From positions 568,001 to 632,000 of the forward strand of contig CANUEZ040000108.1 in assembly GCA_948099385.1 (NCBI GenBank): DNA of 64,000 nucleotides, read 5' to 3'. The notes beneath the pieces are model-generated. The model ran no database searches. It had not been told where the DNA came from and saw only the letters and a program-made list of their open reading frames with translations. Shown here piece by piece: positions 9,659 through 23,899 of the stretch (its first letter is position 1; each line of letters begins with the position of its first letter). Made by a program: the position numbers and the translations under genes. This stretch comes from Fasciola hepatica. Taxonomy: Eukaryota; Platyhelminthes; Trematoda; Plagiorchiida; Fasciolidae.

Positions 9659-12600
9659 GACCCCAAGGTCTAGTCAGCAGCAACACCGAAATCCTTAGTA
9701 GCCCAACCGCGCCATGTGCTGACATATCTACCACCTTCATCAGCCCACATCCAGCGTGTAGGATGTCTGCAGCACCGTGAGAGCATGAACGGGCTGGCTG
9801 GTTGCACTTTCAGTGCACACTTCATGGAGTGAAATTCGGCTGAGAACCCAGAACACAGTCGGCCTCATCCATTAGCACCGGTTGTTAATTTCGTATTTCC
9901 AATTTTTCCCGTATTACTCACAATATTCGGGGTAAGACCTAATGTGGGACAGTATTTCGCACCTTTGGAAGTGGCAAAAGTTCTAGTGCATAAAGAGACT
10001 TGCACGGTTTTTTAGGGTTCCCCTCTTTGCCTTTGCCCGCCTCGGACAGTGAATTGCACCCACCCAGTGGTGGGATGCCATTGGCTGTCGTTTTTCAACG
10101 TTTACCATGGGTAAACAGGGGTTTTGGAACATAGAGTCGACCGCAAGTGTTGCCCAGAATAAGAGCCGCTTTCAGTGTTCTCAATCAGAGCTATAGTTTC
10201 AAATGTCCTGATAATGCCTCGGTTGCACGAGAGTAGCCGGGCTCAAAGTCTATGCCAAAATAGACTACTGGACTTCAGTTCAAACCGCGGAGGATGATTC
10301 GCATGTGGATAACGCCGGAAAAAGTGCACACATGTCGAACAACAGCGGAGTGCTCCATCTCTAATAGACTTTCAGGCCTGGCCAAGGTCATACAAGCCAG
10401 TGGGACCCCACGGAAAGGGCACCTCGGGCTTTGCGTCCTTCTTCATACTACATGCGCCAGTTATTGGGTTCACCCTCCGCTCTAGGCATGGCCTGCGCTC
10501 CTCGCCGCTAACGTATAACTAGAACTGAATGGTCACTGTCCTTAAGAGTTGGCCTGAACAAGACCTTTTCAACATCCGAGCTTCCAGGAGATATGGCAGT
10601 CCGAAGAAGAACCGTGGTCCTCTCGGTACGCATTGGATGAGTCATATGCTGACTCGGCACTGGGTCTTGGGAAGTCAGGAGGAGCCCTAGGGTGCACACG
10701 TCGGCACCAGGCAGACACTGTCCATTCGTGCAGTGAGAATTTAGGCAACAAAAATCGGCAGTAACGAGACAATTGCAGTCCTCGAAGCATATACGTATCC
10801 TCGATAGTATGTTTCATGAGTTTAAACACAGACCACCATAGATGACACCAAACCATTCATACCGACAGGTAACCAGCTATAGACAACACCATGAGGAGTC
10901 TCCATAGCCTTCCGAGTCGGGCCGAAAATCTAGTTGCATTGATTGTATGTCCTACATGGCAAAAAGAATGACACACTAACCTCATCTGGTTCGGCTTCCG
11001 TCTTTATGAAAGAGTGTATATCACGCAGCGGCTCACTCCAAATTCAAAAACACCTGCAGTGCGCCACATTTATGTCTGGACGGTCAGTGCTGGTAAATGG
11101 TGGATTAACCAGCATCCGAACTCGTAGTCATTTCCCGGAGGACTTCAAACACTAGGCTGCGTGATCTTAACAAGTCCACTTCTGCTCACAGGCCACAAGC
11201 CAGCCTGTACTGAAACTATGATGTCCAGGACAGATGGCAAGCTGCAGTTAAAGACCACCGCCTGATCTGCAGCTTCCACCTCTGGACCAGCATACCCCTT
11301 ATGTATAAATTCGTATCCTTATTTGAACGGCGCCTCTAAAGCTCCCCGGTGGCCTTCTTTCCCCATCCCTCGCCTCAGGATCTACGCCACGTACGAGCCG
11401 TACCACTTCCATTTTTTATCTATGTGACGTTTGAAATAACAGGTGAGCCTCAGCAACGTAACCGAGGAACACTTTCAGTCGCCTGCTTTAGAGGTATTCC
11501 CTTGATTTTCCCAGCCTCAAACCCCTTTTACTTGTATAATTCAAAGCACTCTGCCCAAAGCCAGCAAATTAGGACGAGGCTTTATTATGAAGTGCCTTCC
11601 TCATCTCCTGCAAGATTTAGCATCGGGAAACATTTTGCCTCTTGTAGGGAAGGGCTTTCTTCTCTGAACGAGGCTCTACAATTTTCCACAAGTTGAGGGA
11701 TTATAGCTGTGCTGGGCTGGGCTGCAAGTTATCACCCGTGGGTTCTACCACGTAGGTTGGAGACCGACCGAAAACATTTGTCGCCGTTGACGAAAATGCG
11801 CCTGTAGTAGAAGTACCCTTTTTCTGGATGGCTATCAGGCTTCCTTTGACCCCTTGGGCGGCGGAGGAAAACGCAACCCCCGAAGACAAAGCGGCACTGG
11901 AGGGGCCCTTCTATGGGGGCTTGAAGGATTCAATACGCTCAGAGGAGTTCTTGAATGCAGCTCAAGTCGTATCCGTGGACCTGGCTCGGACAGCGTTCAC
12001 GGGTTTATTATGCGCCGCACCCACAAAGGTGGCATCCAGCGTTTCCTGGGGAAATACGCGAGCTGCATTCCTTGGCGAGGCGCACGTAGTACTTGGTACT
12101 TAAAGGAATGTTGGAAGACATTTTACTTAAGTGGTTTATAAGTTTATGTTCACTGTGGTGCACATTGGATGCGTCCAAAGTAATAAGTGGGGGGATTGCG
12201 TGTCCTTATCCCTGCTTTGTTCAGGCCTAGAGCAAGCAAGGCAAACACTCTTCAAGTGGGCGGTATTTTGAGGAGTCGTAGTGATTACCCAGCATCTCCA
12301 AATCATAAAATATCACAAACTGACACTGTGCGAGCAGAGCAAAATACACTTCCCGGTGTATCGGGGGAATAAAGCGGAGGGTAAGATCTTCTATAGGCCT
12401 CTTCAAGTAGACTGTAAGTCCAGGCTGAGGAAGCTTTCCTACCCAACACATCAAGTCCGCATCGAGGTGTCATTTAAACTGATCGCTTCCCTTCTTTTTC
12501 AACATTGCTGCACATAAAGTATTGCAGAGTTTGACCGCTCCTCCTCCGTGAAAAACGACAAACCGGTAGCGAACCAGTCGGTGGGAGCTTCCGCAGTGTT

Positions 12601-14969
12601 ACGGAGTGGCCAAGCATCCAGCTGTCTACCCGAAGGAGAAAACCTACCTGCGATTCCCGATCCACGTCAACAAGGGGAGCCTTCTTCAGACTGATTGTCA
12701 CCTCGAATCCGTTGATGGTTCCCAGAGAAAAGCTCAGGCCACCTCAAACTATCCACACAGCTTGTCTCGTGTGAGCCATCGACGAGTCTGGTCGCGAAGC
12801 TATGCACCAAAGGAGTGGTTGTTGCCCCCGGGGATTATCGCAATTTTAGATGTTTCCAACCCCTGAGACACAGACCTACCTCCTTCCTTTCTGTATGAAT
12901 TTTTGTCCGCACCGATTTACTGCTTTCTGACGCCAACTTCCCCCAACATGGATAAAACCTTTCCGTCACAAAAATCAGACAGGGCTTCTGTCCCCGTGAG
13001 ACGAGATAACTTCTCTCTGTGACCAGCGCCTCTTTTCTAAGCCCAGACGAGGCTGTTCCTCACAATGCACCGCCGGCGAATGCACTAAAATGTGAAGCCC
13101 GAATACAAACTCCAAGGGGTGAGACAGCCGGCTTGAGGAGTTTGGTTCTCTTAGCTCCCTGAACGTCCCGGGCCACCGATCAGGTGCATAAGTTATCCGG
13201 GCAGCAAGTCTTTGATGTCAACAACATTTTGCGAAGCGCTTAGGAGCGTTCAAAGCAAATCTACCAGGGGGTCACTTTCTCGAGTCGGATCATCCCAGTG
13301 ACACAAATATCCGATATTTTTTTCGTCTTGATCTCCCTCTGCAGTATCAAGTTCAGTCCAGTTGGCTGGTAACCAAACGGACCAGCCGTGCACCTGGCAT
13401 TTCAACTGAAAAGGACTACACAAGGGCAGGCAGACTTATTATTTCCTCAGCCTCAAAGCTCTAGGAAGAAGCAGGAGGGCTGAAGGTGGAGTTGATCGAC
13501 AGTCCTCTCCACTCAAGTCTCTCTTATGCGAGGGCTAAGCCAGGAAATCAACCAGAAGACGATTTTAAGCTTAGCGCGTTGCCCGTCTTTTAAGTACCTC
13601 GCCTTGAAAATAGACCCCAATGTCGACCACCCGATACTTCCTCGTTCATTCCACCCCTCGTCGTGAAAAGTACCCCAAGAAGTAGGCTTAACGGTAAAGA
13701 CTCCCATTAGCTCATAAACGACATCCTAGACCTCACATTTAGTGACACTCTCCGGTATTAAAGGATGTGATTCACCCATCTCCGGGTCCTAATACCTAAT
13801 TCCAACTACTAATTGCTCAGTGCCATGGCAGAAGTTTTTTACATCAGAAGGGGCAACTGACGCGGTCATGGGAATGTGATCTCAAATAGAAAGACTCACA
13901 GCAAAGAATCCCGCGGAGCTCAAAATGGCTACCGGAGAAAAGTGGCCCGTGTAACGAATATGGGTGGAACCCCCCCCCTATTTGTTGTCACATACTTGCA
14001 TTGCTGAGACTATGCTATTTATCTTATCGACCCTCGAACTATTACAGCATGCATCAACCGTTATATCTGAATATTTGTTTATATTTTGGTCCAGTGAAGT
14101 GGCATATTTTTGATCCGAACTAGGACTGCCATAACGGCGGTACCTGACATCAACCCTTTGTTGAACTCCGGTCTTCGTTGCTAAATGTTACGGCCGTACA
14201 GTTGAGGTTTGAATATAACTTACTTGCGTACAATATGCAAGTTCAGTACCGTAAGATCGGTGAATCACTCTTACTTTATCCTTGGGCTTCGTCAGTTGGG
14301 CTACATGCTACTCTCAATCGGAATAACCGTCACAGCCTATTCTTTTTGGAATAGAAGCATCTGGACCTTTTGCCAGGTATACATCCTCTCGGGTTACCGG
14401 ACTTTTAAACAAGGCAACCTGCTCAGGAGTTTGCTCCCCCCTAGACTTTCAACATATTCAGCTCCTGACTCCCCCGGAGCCCCTCCACCGCCAGCAGCTT
14501 CTCTTCTTTCCCATCCCACAAACCCGAAATCAATCATCATCAACAATTAGCTACAACGGAGAAAGTGTTCGAGTATTTGTACAGCGATTGTCTGAGCCTG
14601 CTGAACGAGATTCGGCAGACCTGCCCGCCTAATGCAGATAAGCTGCCTAAAGTCTTAGCCTACATGGAAGCTCGGCTGGCCCCTGACGTAAATGATGTTG
14701 AAACGTCCTAATCTGGATGGTTCATGACCAGGCAGGACTCCAGCGGAAGGAGTGTCAGTAAGATTATTATATACTACAATAAGTCTCCCTTATCACCATG
14801 TAAAAAGTTCCCACCTCCTTATTTTATGTTTATCTGTGGACTGTCTTTGCTCTCCCAATGACGAATGCCCGGCTGCAAGGCGTAGTTTACTTCCCCTGAA
14901 CGCAGTTATACCAACATTGTAGGACTCCGACTTATTTAGGCCCTGAAAAACTAAACAAAATTCAATCCC
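9659..14969. other. long stretch without recognisable genes
   Basis: Only short open frames on both strands (longest 115 codons at 11349-11696). None carries a motif I recognise, and none shows a convincing exon chain. Probably old repeat DNA and intergenic sequence. A run of nine C at about 13970 is the only simple-sequence feature noted. Confidence 0.5.
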
Positions 14970-15300
14970 CTGTCAATCAGCGGTGACTTCAAATCACCCA
15001 GTATCCACTGAAAAAGAGCTGATGCCCCCGACATAACATCTGGTTAACTCATTCCAGGTCTCTTTCTCTAGAAATCATGGGTGCAAAATAAGGAATACCT
15101 CACTAGATATCGCATAGAAAACTCCCTTTCCCTACTAGATTTGATCTGCTCTAACGGATTGCCTCGAACAGGTAAGTTCACCACTAGCCATCTCTTGGTA
15201 CAGGTGACTACACTCTCATTGAGTTTGACTGCATGGTTATTAAGCCTCCTCTTCACTCGGAAGTCACAAGGGCCATTTTCAATCACGTTATTGCATTCCT
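14970..15300 (+). pseudogene. CR1-like LINE endonuclease fragment
   Basis: Plus-strand frames give SGDFKSPSIH at about 14979-15010, matching the GDFN(A/C)P block of apurinic-type LINE endonucleases. It continues with LTRYRIENSLSLLDLICSNGL at about 15100-15160, matching the usual TR.R..N.PSLLDL..SN, then a VTTLSLSL segment where a SDH..L block is expected. Stops and frame changes show decay. It may belong to the same element as the RT piece at 16.1 kb, 0.8 kb downstream on the same strand. Confidence 0.65.
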
Positions 15301-15999
15301 CCTTTCCTAGCTTTACTCGGCTAACCTAGGAAACTGCTCATTAAGTGTCTGACTGTCTCAGGGAGTTGGGTGTCCAGGATAATAGGCTGCTTCCCCTAAA
15401 AATTCATCTTCCACAGACCAGTGAACTACCCCTCCCCGCCCCGGCAGAAGCATTATAAAGGGGAGCACCTCTCTCCTTTTTCCGGGTGTGAGGCCACAGG
15501 TCTTGGACGCGATGCAGAAAACGTCGGGATTGCACCTTACTGAATGAAATGACGAAAAACAGCCCTATCGGCAGGCAGCCCGATGGCCAGTACTAACTCG
15601 AGCTCAGCCCAATAAGGCAACTTTTCTGCACATGCATCGTCTAAGGGGCACAGCTAGAGAGCCAATTGCCCTAACAGAGCATGCTGGATCCCAATCAACT
15701 CTCTCGACCAAATGGGCGAGGCCTACAGCTTTTACTTCTGCTCAGATTTTAGTTCTCCATTAATATCATCCCATATCGTCTTTGACCACTACTCTTAGCC
15801 TTACCAGCATTCTCCGTTGTTCCGTCACACAAGGTTTCCGTCGGCCCAGCTGGTGTTGCTCTATCGTCCACGACTTAATCCACCTCCGAATTCTGGAGGT
15901 GACCATGTACATGTTGGCAGATCTTTGCGCACCTCTTCTTTAGCAAAGTGTTGACCATGGAGTTTATCCCAGCAGCTCAGAAGAAGCAGTCGTCGCGTC

Positions 16000-16260
16000 C
16001 ATTCTTGAGAGGGGTATTCGACATCTCGTTTCCAGAGACAGACCCAGGAGTCTGACCGGTATCACAGACAAAATTTTCCAGCGCATCCTCAAAAGAGCTA
16101 TCCTTTCCCGTTAGCATAAAAATAGGATCTTGTCTCCGTCCCAGAGCGAATTCTTTCCTGACATATCATGTGTCGCCAATAAGCTTACTGTAGTAAACAT
16201 TCTGAAAAGACCTACGATGGTGGCCACCTATGCAAGCTGTAATCACCAACTTCCCTCGAG
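16000..16260 (+). pseudogene. CR1-like LINE RT fragment
   Basis: The plus strand reads RILKRAILSR, a stop, then HKNRILSPSQSEFFPDISC at about 16082-16180. This corresponds to the RT block L.R.I...L....LLS.SQHGF..GRSC between motifs 1 and A. Motif A and the catalytic aspartates cannot be found downstream before the minus-strand LINE. Decayed fragment, probably one element with 14970-15300. Confidence 0.6.
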
Positions 16261-17099
16261 CTTTCCACGAGCCCATCCTATCCCTCTCGTTGTAAGCCGC
16301 AGATTTACATGATTTCAGGCTCCGTGTTAGATATCTTATGCGGTTTCTTCACTGAAGAAGCGCCGGTCTAAGGGTTGGAACGTCCCAAGTAATGAAAATA
16401 AATGCGTGGGCATGTCATTCGGCAGAGACAATTCATCAGCTCTCCATCATCGGAGAAGCCATGCTAACAGGATTTGACCAAAACAAAGTCTTCGGTTCCT
16501 GGCTGAGTTATAAATTATCCCTCTCCCACTACCACTGGTTCGGCCACTTTTCGGCCCTTGGGATCCAAAATGCGAATAGAATATCCTCCTTGCGCTTCTG
16601 TAGGGACCATCCGCACGTAATTTTTGGTGATCACTTCCACCATTTGCTGTAGTGCTGTGGCCAGATAGTGCACTGTCATCTTGTCCAAGATTGTGAGATC
16701 CCAGAGATAGTTAAGGGGGTTTGCACCCGAGAATGTTGTGGTCTGTTGCAAGCACCTTATCCAGCCGGCGTCCCACTTCTCAATCTTTATCTCCTTCACC
16801 TAAGACACACGAAAAGCGATCTGCTTTTATTACTTCAGCTTTTTGAACCAGGTCAGAACGGCCGCTTTTCCTCCCTCCGCTCTGTATCTAAGCATTGGTC
16901 TGAGGGTAATGGTTTTCAAGGCGGGAAGAGGTAATTCTCTACTTATTAAGTTTCTCAGCTGCCGGGCAACTATCTTGACACAATCTTACCGAAGATGTCC
17001 ATCGCAGAAAACAATCTCTTCAACCTCTGGTAGTTCCCTGTTCGAAATCAGAAGGATGTAAAGTCATTTATTGCATTCCGAATAGGCTACATGTTACTT

Positions 17100-18450
17100 G
17101 TTGTCGCACCCCCTTTCCTGTCAAGGTATTTTCCATAGTAAGGCCTCACATGATGTCGCTTGAAGTTTTGTTTTGGTTGCCGCTTCCCTTCCTCTTCCCT
17201 TTACTCTTGGTTTGCCCTGGTGAATGTGACAGATTATTAACAACTTTTCAACAGCCGGGACAGCTGTGCTCAAAGCCGAGAACCTACTTACTACTTTGAG
17301 ACTTCGTGGCTTCAACACCTTCTTCAGTTTTCCCTCTTGCCGAAGGTACATCTGTAGCCTGCACCACATCTGCACTCAAGTCTCGGATGAACAGGGAAGC
17401 AAGCTGTAGTTGGAAAGCCTGGGGACGTATCGGGTCAGCTGGGTGATATTTGGCACTGGGTAAAGCTCTGAAAGAAGCGTTTCATCTCACCAGTGTTAAT
17501 TCGGGTCTCGCTGGCGGGTGTGGGCAGAACACCAAGGTCTCGTCAATTCGACATTCTAGAGAGTACTTTTCCCACGTGCAACACTTTGCTTTCGGCACCC
17601 TTCCGATGACGACCGTATCGGCGCCGTTGAACGCTGATTGGTAGAACCTGGAAGTCAGAAGGTCGTGCTTGGGCGTCAAAATTGTTTTTTAGAACCCATC
17701 TGTCCACATCCGGCTCCAAGGTAAGCAGCAGTTTTATGTTCTCTGCATAAGCAAGATAAGGTGACTAAAAGACAACGGGCAATTCGCTGGTTCTGATCAG
17801 AAACAACATCGGTCGAAGAACAGATCTCTGGGGCACTTCCGTTTTTGCTGCATGCCAGTGTAACCTGGACAGAGCATCTCTGCTTGAAAAGGTCCTCCCA
17901 TTCGGAATTCCGAAATCTGGTTGAGTATCAGACCCTCAAAACCAGGAGTCCTAAATTTTCAACTGTCTGCCTAGAGGCATCTTATCAAAGGCCTCGCCGA
18001 GGTCAGCAATGTCTACATCTGTGTTGTGGCCGCCAACCGTAGCTTCTGTCCTCCACTCTGTCGCCAATAGCTACCAACCTCTCCGGACGAAAGCTATGCT
18101 GGGCTTGTTACAAATACGCGCATGGTTCAAGGTGGCTCCGGACTAGCACTGACACTAGCTGTTCCGTCACTCTCATTGAAATGCTGGATGGGATCACCGA
18201 GGACACGTGGTGGGTACCTTCAGCGAACCTTTTTGTACAATGTGCAGATAGCGGCAGTCTTCCATTCGATGGTCAAACTTCCCAAGCTTAGCGGTATATT
18301 GAAATGATCGGCCCACGAGGATGAGATATTTTGGTTAATGCACACAAAGCTTCGGGATGAACATCATCTGGCCCGGGAGACCGGTGAAATTTCAGCTATC
18401 TTATTTCCCTGGCAACCTCTCCTCTAAGGACGGGCCTCGACACGAGAGCA
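17100..18450 (-). pseudogene. CR1-like LINE reverse transcriptase, decayed
   Basis: Minus-strand frames carry the RT blocks in order: a KKGS-like block near 18220 (KGSLKVPTTCPRV, where KGS..D..NYRPV is usual), a QHGF-like block near 18080 (SIAFVRR), motif A DLGEAFDKMP at 17984-18004, motif B VPQRSVLRPMLFLI near 17810, and motif C YAENIKLL at 17738-17749, where YADD is expected. The RDLGVL block follows near 17530, then a thumb region in the frame 17121-17375. The second catalytic aspartate pair is lost (YAEN), motif B has lost its glycine, and there are several frameshifts. Dead element. Confidence 0.75.
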
Positions 18451-18509
18451 ATATACATGTGAGGGGCTAAAGGTGGTGGGGTGTGCTCGAACACGCACAA
18501 ACCAGTACT

Positions 18510-21500
18510 GAAGCCGAAATACTTTTTTCTCGGCGTCATTCCTGGCAAACGTTCTTTTCAACTAAAGGTTGTACAATCGTGTTCATATGATGATTAATTT
18601 TCAAACGCCCATAAGGCCGTTTGGTTGCAGTAAAGCAGTCTTCAGCAAGCGTTATTTCAAAACAAACTCACTTCTGTATTTTTATAATAAGGCTCGTTTA
18701 GGACGGCTTTTTGTCGCTAATGTTAGTCTACGGTATCCCGATGACGTTACTGTTCATGCTTCCTGCGGCTCGGAGCACTCTGCAGCTCAGGATAAAACCA
18801 AAATTGACCTCTGTTATGCCCTTGACAGCGAACGGTAGGGGATAGGGTAAATATTGATTATTGGGCTCCTCCCCATACTACGGACCAGGAGGGTTCCAGA
18901 ATGACCAAAACCGCCATTATCTATGCCACTGATAAACCTGCTGTTAGCATTTCATCATTGATTGAGCTACGCCTGTTGTGTCCCATGTGTGGTTCACTGA
19001 AATAAGGTGCAGCAAGTCTTCAGTGGATTAAAAGGACAGAATGGTCGCCGAAACCGATTGAAGGAACCTACCTTGCTTGTAGAGCGTCAGATTGTCATGA
19101 AGATATTACGAGCTCAGGGGTGAATTACTCAGGACACTAAAAGTCCATCCCTTGAGGACCATATTAAGAATGGTAATTAAAGATTTCTCGACCATGGTCA
19201 AGATGACGCATAAGGCCATGGTCATACAGTACAAAGCTATTTGGCGAGATGAAATATTCATAAATTTCAAGCTTCGAGCATTCCGTGAAAAGTATGGCAA
19301 AGCTGGGCGGGAGTTGAGATGGGGTAAAATTATGACGGTTTACGCGGGAAGTACTGTTCGCTTACGATTCCAGGTTCTAGGTATGGCGAAGAATTAGCAA
19401 AACATGGAAAAGCTGACAACTGCATTATTATAAAATGGGAAACAAGCATTACATACGATGATGATGCGAATACTTATTGACCTGCTCCTACTAGGCTCAA
19501 TGAACTGGGGAAGCAGGCAGGCAGAAAAATTCGCGTTTGTTAAGCAAAGGATTAGGCGGGGTACTCACCGATCAGTGATGCGACCAGCGGTGAATATCAC
19601 AACATGAACAGGAGGGGCAAGGTAAAAACAGCACACAGCCGGTGTGAATGGGCTGTCAGAATTTAGCCTTTACGGGCCCGGCGGCCGGAAGTAGTCTAAT
19701 AGGAATCTATGTTATGTGAAGTTCAGGTCTTTTGGAACGAAAACGAGAAAGCCAGAAAGAGGAAAGTGAGGTCGAAGAGAATAAAAGTCGAGGCTTGTAA
19801 GAAAGAAATCGTGGGCGCACCCGCACGACTTCTAGAGAGTCAATGTGGAAAAACCTGGAGGAATAATGTCTGCGAAGGATAAGAATCACTTTTGAGAATA
19901 AAACCAGCATGGGTCTATCAGGGTTGGGGCAACAATGTCAGCACCATTTGAAATCGTTCATCTCCACTTATGTCCCTTTCGATAAATCGTTAAGTTGAGG
20001 GCCATAGATTATATACCTAATGGTGGAGCCGTTCATGAATCTGTAAAATGTTTGCAAGTGAATCGGACAGATTTATTATGGCGGTCCTTTTTTGGGTAGG
20101 TGATTCCCAGGCTTTATGGAGGGGGCAAAGCTTTACTTGAAGGTGGACATGAAGAAAAGTACTTTACTAGGAATACACTATTCTGCTGAAGCTCCGTGAG
20201 TGGTAACTGGGGGCCATGCCGGGGATTCAAAATGGGATTGCAAAAAACAGCCGAGTAGAGTCTGAAAATTTAGCACGTGCGCTCAAGCAAATATATGCAG
20301 ATGATATGAGGGAATGAGATTTGAGTACTTTAAGTCCCGTTGCGGCGGTGTGCAGAAAACCAGACCCAAGGCAACAAAGGATGTCACATGGATATGGAAA
20401 GGAACTTTTCTGTACAAACAATAAATGAATATACAGCAAGGACGCAATCAAAGGCGAGCCACTGGTATTTTACTTCATAAATTTCTTGCCAGTCACCCAT
20501 ATTAAGTCACGGAAAATGAGACCCGAGTGAGAAAGAGCAGTAATGCGGGCTCACCAGTCGCGATTCAACTTTCACACATGCTGGCTGAATGAGAAGAGTG
20601 CTTACGGCGGCGAACAGAAACGGACCGAGATAGTGCTAGTTAATCAACTGCGGAAAATCAGTTCGCGGGCGCAACGGTGACGACTGGATTTCGGCCAAGT
20701 GTTTCGGTGCTGCAATGCAGTCTGGTCAGAAAGATTTAGAAGGTATACCATAAGTAACTTATGAGAAATGCTTGATGAAGTTTGGCATCGGAAATCCGCG
20801 ACGCGGTCCGGTGAAACCATTGTGCCTACTCGAACCTTGGGTAGCGAGATCGGAGTTAAACTGGCAAGCTGAGTAGGAGGCCCCAGTGTATCATGGGCTG
20901 GCATGAGGGCAACTTGAGGCCACGGCATCCCACCGTGGAAGGTAATCCAGTCTAATCTGCCAATTCGTTCAATCTCTGCAGTGGTCAGGGACTACTGCCT
21001 AATGGATCAGAATCTACCCAGTAAACGAGCAAGGTACGGAAGAAATCGAGGATATGGCAGTCTGTATGATGCTCCGGCTGGGGGTTATGATAAATGTTTT
21101 AGTAGAAACCAACCGTTATCACAACTTTCCTACTTAAGAGCAAACGTACATAGTTATGGCTGACTGACAGGCGGAAAGACCTTGGTTGTTTTGTGCGGTG
21201 GCTGGTTGATAGGGGAGTTCAGGGGAGTTAGTCATGAGCACATAGTGAATAATTGTCACCACCGCTGTAAAGTGGAGTTGACCCGGCTACAGCTGAAATA
21301 GTGGTGGTAGTGGGTGGTGGGGGGGGGGAGTGAGTCCATTTCGGTTGATCAAAATAGAAAAAGATTGGATCACAAAAAATCCTGAACAGAATTTGAGAAG
21401 CAATAGTGAGGACTATGGGGAGAAGAGGCAATGGGTAGGTACAACGTTGCCAGTGTTGTATACTTTAAGGAGATCCCTTGATATTGGACCCCAGGAGAGT

Positions 21501-22550
21501 TGAAACGGAATATTGATGGTAACAAGTTAGAGAGACTAAATGATACCGGTTTAGACGATATATTTCCTTGCCGGACCGGAGGAGGGGTGTTTTACCAGAA
21601 GCATAGACATTCATCATGGCGGGGCATTATTCAGTATTGCATGAGGATAATTACTATCACCATTCATAGTGGGCAAGATGCTTAGCCATTAGTTGCCAAC
21701 TCAGTAGGATTTCCGGTAGTGAGTAGTGATCAATGCAGGAGAAGTGCAGGAGTTGGATGAATTAGAACATTTAGAAAAGTGAAAGCTGAGAGGATGTCTG
21801 TAGTTTTCTGTACCTACTTTTCATTCTGTATCTAGGTGTCGATCAGTAGGCTGGGTTGAGCCGCGGTGATCAATATAAGTATTCGCAAGAACATATGAGC
21901 ACTTTCTGGTGGAGTGAGGTTGCCTGTCATGAGGTGCAAATGCTGGGCAAGGGCGAGAGGTGAAAGGCCAAGTAGGGGAGTGGAAATGGGAAGCTCAGTA
22001 AGTTATCGCTCTCCTAGAGCCCGGGCTAGGGGATCGATGGCATATTTAGCAAACTGATGGCAGGCGGAGTTGTAGGGTTTCTCCTTCAGCAGAGTCTGGC
22101 CTAGGCTGATCATTGAAGGCGCCCCTTTTCTTCACAACCCGGAACGTAAAAGAGGGATTCTCGAAGTAAGATAAATACTCATGTAGGTTTTTCGAAAGAG
22201 TGGTTGGTTCAGTATGGGAAGTTTTCAGGGCTCCTCTCCCCGCCATGTTTTTGCATCTATGGACATAGTGCTCGAAGCGGCCAGGGGTGGACTGTCTTCC
22301 AAAAGTTTGAGAAAAGCCATGGTCTGAGAGCCCTTGACATCAAATGTTTTGCAGTTTTGAGCATTATATGTTGAAAACTAGGGCGAGCAGTAACAAGGAG
22401 GGGACGCGTGTACTGTTGCTCTCAGCACTTAGCTTTGACTGTAGATTGTTTCAGAAGCTAACCTCATCCAATTCCCGACCACAACTCCAGACTATTGGTA
22501 GAGAGGTATGAGTTCAGACCAGACTGGATGAGTGTTCACTAAGAAAAGAA
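18510..22550. other. long stretch without recognisable genes
   Basis: Only short frames on both strands; no domain, spliced gene or RNA gene recognised. A G-rich run (GGTGGTGGG followed by G homopolymer) lies near 21310-21330. Between 18.5 and 20 kb the DNA looks more A/T-rich than the neighbours. Confidence 0.5.
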
Positions 22551-22554
22551 GGCA

Positions 22555-22640
22555 ATGAACAGTTTTGGAGAGAAAACAGAACTTTTCAGACGGGTTTACC
22601 CCAAGGTTCAATGCCTTCAATGTATGCCTGACTCACTGTA
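22555..22640 (+). pseudogene. possible LINE RT motif B remnant
   Basis: One plus-strand frame reads QFWRENRTFQTGLPQGSMPSMYA. TGLPQGS followed by a hydrophobic stretch is the usual motif B of non-LTR RTs (G.PQGSVL.P.L). No motif A or C is clearly present on either side, so this is a weak call based on one motif. Confidence 0.35.
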
Positions 22641-23699
22641 GACAAAAGGCCTTCCCCGTATAATTGGATCCTGGGTCACTGTGTATTATTGGGCTCTGGT
22701 AGCGGATGGGGGTGCAAAATTTTTGTACGCATAGAAATAGCATCAACTTGAAATCATAAATGAATGTATAGTTCACGGTGATGGAGAAGTGAAACAAAAA
22801 ACGGGGACCGACTCTAACGTAATACTGAAGGGTTTCTAGGATGGGTCAGGACTGACAGGCTGTATTAAGTTGCGTTATATTTTGGGCATGCGTGACGAAA
22901 ATGCGCTTTTTTATCGAGAAAATAGTCAAATGGGTCTTGGGACGAAACAGATGTGAATATGGTAGTTTAGTGCGGTCCAGTGGTCGAGACAGTCTCCGTT
23001 TTCTTGGTCTAAGCTTAAGTCAGTGCAGTTTATGCTCCTCATGGAAGGTGCTTCATTGAGTTGACCCAGTGCTCCTATCAATTTTTTGGCGTGCATCAAC
23101 GATTCAGTGAGTCTGGCATCTATTTTTGGAGCTGGAGTAGATAACGGCAAAACATTCAGGTCAGATAAGTAGCCAATATTGGAAGGATTGTGATGATGAA
23201 CATTCTGTGACGAAGAGGACAAGATGTATCCCCAGAAATACCACAACGTTTATGCGATTAGTGGAAGCTCAAGTGTAAAAGACTGAATAGAAATGAAGGA
23301 TTAAGCCTGACGCAAAGTAACCGCACGGAGGGAAGCCATAGTAGCTCCCACCTGGCTCTGAAATTCAGGTTTGAGTTGGGGCTACCGTGAATGAGTCTGC
23401 AGATGGGCCGTAGTGTCCCCCAGCACAGTCCGCTTGAATCACTCTGAAATCTCCAAAGATGCTGCAAAGTCCATTGTAACACTACCACCGGAATTCATCA
23501 AAGATTACCGAGAGGTCCATCTTTAGCTACCTGCACACACTTCCCACCGTTTCACATCCCTAGGTGCTGATCGAATCCCAAACCCAAGGTCTCCCAGAAA
23601 CCCTCCAAAGCTGTAGCTGGTGGCAGGTAAACGGGGTTAAATACAGGTGCAAAAAACTCCACTTGGCCTCACAGGGCTTCTATTCACCAGGTAGAATTT

Positions 23700-23890
23700 C
23701 ATCCAGATAGTGGCCGATCTGGATCAGAAACACCCTCGGGCAGCCATGCTTCTGTTAGGGTGATGACAATGGGGGAACTTAGTGCCATCTGTACCTGCAG
23801 CTCATCTCGTTTGTTCAAGAGGCTACGAAAGTTGGGCAGTAGTGTGGTCACCCATCCAAAACCGCCAATGACATAGCCCGTTGGAAGCAC
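23700..23890 (-). pseudogene. CR1-like LINE endonuclease N-terminus
   Basis: A 63-codon minus-strand frame contains NFRSLLNKRDELQVQMALSS followed by IVITLTEAWLPEGVSDPD. This matches the start of LINE apurinic endonucleases (N.RSL..K.DEL......P.I..LTETWL...). The downstream GDFN and SDH blocks are not clear; 22.9-23.5 kb on the same strand may hold scraps of it. Decayed. Confidence 0.65.
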
Positions 23891-23899
23891 TCTGTGGGT

